From contig CACRXP010000089.1 in NCBI GenBank assembly GCA_902702965.1, positions 821,459 through 885,458 of the forward strand: 64,000 bases of DNA, read 5' to 3'. Numbering within the stretch: the stretch's first letter is position 1; every line of letters starts with the position of its first letter. The notes under the pieces are model-generated. The model worked only from the letters and a program-made list of their open reading frames with translations, did not search any database and was not told where the DNA came from. The stretch comes from Spirometra erinaceieuropaei. Lineage: Eukaryota > Platyhelminthes > Cestoda > Diphyllobothriidea > Diphyllobothriidae. The translations under genes were made by a program, and so were the position numbers. This document shows, piece by piece, positions 60,491 through 64,000 of the stretch.

Positions 60491-60689
60491 AGCTGCACTT
60501 CAGATCTCCTTGTCACGCCTTACCCCACTTGCCCACACATCCCTGGGTCACATATGAGTCCCCTTTACAACTCGCGCCACACTCCGTAACAATCATATCC
60601 CTTTCACGTAACAAGCACATTATATGCCTCGGCGTCTCCGTATGGCGGGCGCAATGTCATATGTCAGAACATGCACATCTCACGTAAGT

Positions 60690-61130
60690 GGGGAGCATGT
60701 TCTTTGGGGTATTTTGGTAGACGAAACGATGATCGGGTCATACGTGGCGCGCGCAGTCGATGTCTGGCTGCCAGCCACTGCGTCATCGCCAGCTGACTGA
60801 CAGGCTCGGATTGTCAGCTGGTGCAGGGAAGAGGGAAGGGAGAATGAGGCAGCCATTAGGAATTTCGTCCCCATGGGGGGTCAGCACATTCCTCACTATA
60901 ATAACTCTGACGCCTTTGGATCTATCATGACAAGCAGGAAGTCGTGGCGGGAAAGACTGCCAACTGACGGGGCATCTCGGTTCTTGTGGGAGTATTTTCG
61001 GATAACTGGAGGACTGAGAGTCAGGCCCCATGAAGCCTTCGTAATGTGGTCTTTATGGCATCTTATCGGAAGTGAGACCTGATCCGCCGCCATGAAACCC
61101 TGACAAGTGCCGTAGGACCAGGTGGTGCGT
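60690..61130 (-). repeat. Repeat block R, inverted copy
   Basis: The reverse complement of about 60780-61010 matches 61918-62075: 'cgtcagttggca', 'ccacg', 'gatagatccaaaggcgtcag', 'cctcattctcccttcc' and 'gcaccagctgac' appear in the same order. Confidence 0.6.
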
Positions 61131-61719
61131 GGCACGCGTAGTCGGGCCGGTTAGTTTCATCGGTCTTTGGGCTCGGACCCAACATCGGTTATCTTGAAGT
61201 TGAAGTGCCAGCAGTGCCTAATGGGTGGGGAGAATAGAGCGCGGTAGATACCTCAGAACGCCTTTATTTCATCCTGTCATAAGGATTGGTTAGAAGACAC
61301 CACTTTCTTCTTAACTCATTGTCCACACTGGAACAAGTAACATACGTAAGTCGATTATGTTTACTTTCATACCTGGCCTGTGTCCCTCAAATCTGTTTGT
61401 CAGGCCATCTACGTCATCGATATCTCCGATATTTGTAATTCGGAGTTCATAACGACAGTTCGACCCTGGTTTCCGACGGTGTCCACCGTGTGCCCCACTA
61501 AAAATTGAAGCAGACATGGTGACTTGCTCGTGAATCGGTTTATAGTGATAGTAGACTAGCGCAGCATCTACCGCACTCTCTCTTACCCACTCCCCACCTG
61601 GATCCGGTGACAAGACGGAGTCAAGAAGACCGCAGGCGAGGGGACGCAGGTGGCTGGCACGGCCTGACCCGCACCTAGACGTGCCAACACACCCCTTGGT
61701 CACAACACACACATGATCA
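61131..61719. other. Repeat-like sequence between R copies
   Basis: A long open frame on the minus strand (61311-61712) has no known domain. It is probably part of a LINE-linked repeat. Confidence 0.4.
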
Positions 61720-62110
61720 GGATTTTAGCTAACGGCAAAAGAATAGAGGCTAGCACAGTTGAAGCCACACCCAGGCGTGTCGCTACACCCGGCCCTGATC
61801 CCACGGAGTGGGAGTGCCATAAAGGCCAAATTAAGAAGGAGCCATTTTAGCCTGACTCTTAGACCACCTGCTGGCCACTCTACACAAACACACGGCATTG
61901 GGCCGACTGCGAGGCCCAAGTTATCCCGTCAGTTGGCAACCTTCCAAGCCACGGCTTTTAGCGCACCGTGATAGCTTCAAGCCCGTCAGCTTGTTTATTG
62001 TGAGCAAAATGCGCCGAGCCGTCAAGCTCACTCTCCCTTCCCATTCTCAGGCCCCAGCCACTGTCCGATCAGGTCAGTTGACTGGTGCGGGAAATGGGCG
62101 CGGTGGCTGA
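61720..62110 (+). repeat. Repeat block R, copy 3
   Basis: It contains 'aagaaggagccatttt', 'ctggccactctacacaaacaca', 'gtgatagcttcaagcccgtcag' and 'gactggtgcgg', shared in order with the copy at 6535 and with the following copy. Confidence 0.65.
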
Positions 62111-62119
62111 CATATATAG

Positions 62120-62428
62120 TGCCTTGTCTTCGTGCGACACATGCACGACCTGGCCCCCCAAACACAAACACCAGGATTTCACACAACGGGAGTTGATCGG
62201 CTTAATCCCCACATGCGTGAGAGTGCCGTTGGTCACGTTTGGAAGGAGCTGTTTCAGCCTGTCTCCCAGCCCACCAGTTCGCCATCTCACACAAACGCAC
62301 TCACAACTGGGCGGGCTCCGTGGACTGAGTTGGTCGTCAGTCAGTAGCCTTCCGAGCCAGGGCGCTTGACGTGCCGTGATAGTCTCTGACTCGAGTCCCC
62401 ATGCAGCTGGGGAGCCGCATTGAGACGA
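62120..62428 (+). repeat. Repeat block R, copy 4, in tandem with copy 3
   Basis: It has 'gtttggaaggagctgttt', 'gttcgccatctcacacaaacgc' (two parts) and 'gccgtgatagtctctgactc' in the same order as copy 3. It directly abuts the minus-strand LINE 3' region. Confidence 0.65.
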
Positions 62429-62429
62429 A

Positions 62430-63035
62430 GTCAAGACGCACGCTTCCCAATTGCGCAGAAGGTGGCATTTATGTGCTTGTGGTGGATGATGTTGATGTGC
62501 GATGAGATGTTGGTGAGGGAGGATGTGATGGTGTGGCGCAGCCGGCGGTTGTCTACCGCAGGTTTTCGTGGATGCGCATGTGGCCGAAGAGGCCCACGAG
62601 GTGCATGAATGTGCAAGTGCAATGTGGACAATGAAGGCGGATACGGAGGTTTTAAGTTGGTGAACCAGGCGTTGGTTCGCCAGTCTCTGTGCGATGGATT
62701 AGCAAATGACCGCCCAGGCCGATGTGTGAGGTGAAGGTGCGGGCGCAAAGAAGACCAGTCTAGATCAGGTCCACACCACTGGTGTCGACGGTGGTGGTAT
62801 TGGTGTTCGTTGGTGTGTCAGTATTGTCTGCAATGTTGATGTGCGTGGAAGACACCACAACGGAAGACGTGCAGACAGTGAGGAGGAGGGGGAGGATGAG
62901 GAGGAGGAGGAGGAGGAGGAGGAGGAGGAGGAGGAGAGGGTGTTTTGATTTGATCGTTTCTACCGTGAGTTTGACGTCTGCTACCTCGATGAGCCTGCGG
63001 ATGGCATGGTTCCCCAGCATTTGTTTAGGGCGCCT
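62430..63035 (-). pseudogene. LINE family A, C-terminal zinc fingers, stop codon and 3' UTR
   Basis: On the minus strand a Thr/Asn-rich linker (TDTPTNTNTTTVDTSG, about 62780-62835) precedes a damaged finger at about 62690-62755 (LLCARTFTSHIGLGGHLLIH, first Cys lost) and an intact C2H2 finger at about 62565-62635 (CPHCTCTFMHLVGLFGHM then RIH). The frame ends ENLR-stop at 62553-62555. The CAC/CAT-rich 3' UTR runs on to about 62430. A CCT/GGA microsatellite sits in the linker-coding part. Confidence 0.8.
62880..62940 (+). repeat. (GGA)n microsatellite
   Basis: About 60 bp of almost pure gaggag units, with slight breaks at the left end. Confidence 0.95.
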
Positions 63036-64000
63036 TTTCTAGCCCCTCCTTCCTCGCGGGGGTGAGCAGTGCTATGCCTAAGTAGAGCTGATCAGTTGTG
63101 TCAGGCGCTGCCGAACTCCACTATGGGTAGCCTCTTTATTTGGTGGAAGAACGGTCCAAAGTAGCCTGGGGCAGCCTATGACATCGCCGTAAGCTTGTGG
63201 CCTCCCGTGGTGTACCAGGCATAGCCTCGTCTCGACGATGTCGATGCGAAAACCCATCCGACCAGCGGAGTTCACATTACCGTACATACAGATGCATACA
63301 CGGATGCTCGTACCTGGTTTAGCCCGCCGGTCAAGGGGTTACCAGGGTGCGGCCGGTAGTCAGAGCCTAGCTTCAGGGGGCCACATGTGAGAGTTGGGTC
63401 CCAGCAAATGGATGTTAGACGTAGTCTGTACCTGCAGGCAGGTGAACGATCTACTATGATTGTCACGTGAACCCTCCGCTGGCCACTTCTACACCCTAAT
63501 TCTGAGCTCTTGTACGCAACATAAAGAGCATGTCAAGATTGAATCCAACTAGGACTACCCTATAATACACGATAAGCTAACTAGGAGCCTAACTTTTAAT
63601 TTTTAGCCAGTATACATAGGGTTTTTGTTTTTGGAATTAGCGTAGTATCGAGTCAGTAACGCCAGTGATCATAGTCTTGTTCTACAAGGTAAAAACCAAT
63701 CGTGCGACAGCGGTTCATTCATAGGGTCATTGCACGCGTTTTTTGTGGCTTCTGATTTAAGGCCGCCACGCCCAAGCCAGTCAAACTTGTCTCTGTTTGT
63801 CCCGTAATCCCAATCCCACTGGACAACTGTGGGGTCTTCTGCGTCTCAAAGTCCGACATTCCAATTCCCTTCATAGTTGCTCAAACCTGGGTGGCGCCTT
63901 CAAAAGAACATCGAGAAGCTAACATTGGCAGTGACAGACCTATTGAAAACTTACCGAGTAGGTACAGTAGTGACAAAACGTGAAGTGGCGTCGGCCAGTC
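63036..64000. other. Unassigned right end of window
   Basis: The stretch 63040-63470 is GC-richer and has minus-strand open frames of LINE-like composition, without a named motif. 63470-64000 is AT-richer and shows nothing. Confidence 0.4.

Overview
The window is nuclear DNA of a metazoan, very probably a flatworm and most likely a large-genome tapeworm of the diphyllobothriidean type. The reasons are short conserved exons with GT..AG introns, a mix of tiny (33-36 bp) and multi-kilobase introns, and a dense load of decayed LINE, Penelope-like, Ty3/gypsy and tRNA-derived SINE copies of kinds common in these worms. The species call is inference. There is no sign of bacterial operons, and a 703-bp N gap lies at 35890-36592.

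Three host genes can be rebuilt exon by exon. (1) A SNF5/SMARCB1 orthologue, + strand, eight exons from 10095 to 23246, closing to a 427-residue reading frame. (2) A TRAPPC5 (Trs31) orthologue, - strand, six exons from 29381 down to 23430, closing to 197 residues. Its stop codon faces the SNF5 stop across only 183 bp. (3) The 5' part of an NPC1 (Niemann-Pick C1) orthologue, + strand, with exons at 47363-47610, 50033-50210, 51346-51547, about 54457-54689 and 56520-56707; it continues past the last recognised exon and probably out of the window. They serve chromatin remodelling, vesicle tethering and lysosomal sterol export, and nothing suggests a shared pathway.

Layout: 1-3.2 kb, a minus-strand Ty3/gypsy element cut by the left edge. 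3.6-8.8 kb, a pile-up of LINE 3' ends, a LINE endonuclease relic and a Penelope fragment. 8.8-10.1 kb, low-complexity DNA ahead of SNF5. 10.1-23.2 kb, SNF5, with a minus-strand LINE filling much of intron 1. 23.4-29.4 kb, TRAPPC5, with two plus-strand Penelope fragments in its introns. 29.4-35.7 kb, intergenic, with two badly decayed CR1-like LINEs. 35.7-37.1 kb, a composite of near-identical tRNA-derived SINE modules in direct and inverted orientation, bracketed by a 14-bp direct repeat. 37.7-41.4 kb, a young but broken CR1-like LINE. 41.4-47.4 kb, intergenic, with two perfect or near-perfect palindromes. 47.4-56.7 kb, NPC1. 57-64 kb, repeat-rich DNA with LINE C-terminal zinc-finger segments and several copies of one LINE-associated repeat block.

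No convincing new molecular system was found. The most interesting items are the palindromic SINE composite, the convergent SNF5/TRAPPC5 pair, the antisense orientation of every element clearly assignable inside the SNF5 and TRAPPC5 introns, and the acceptor-like sites just upstream of the SNF5 and NPC1 start codons, which would suit spliced-leader trans-splicing.
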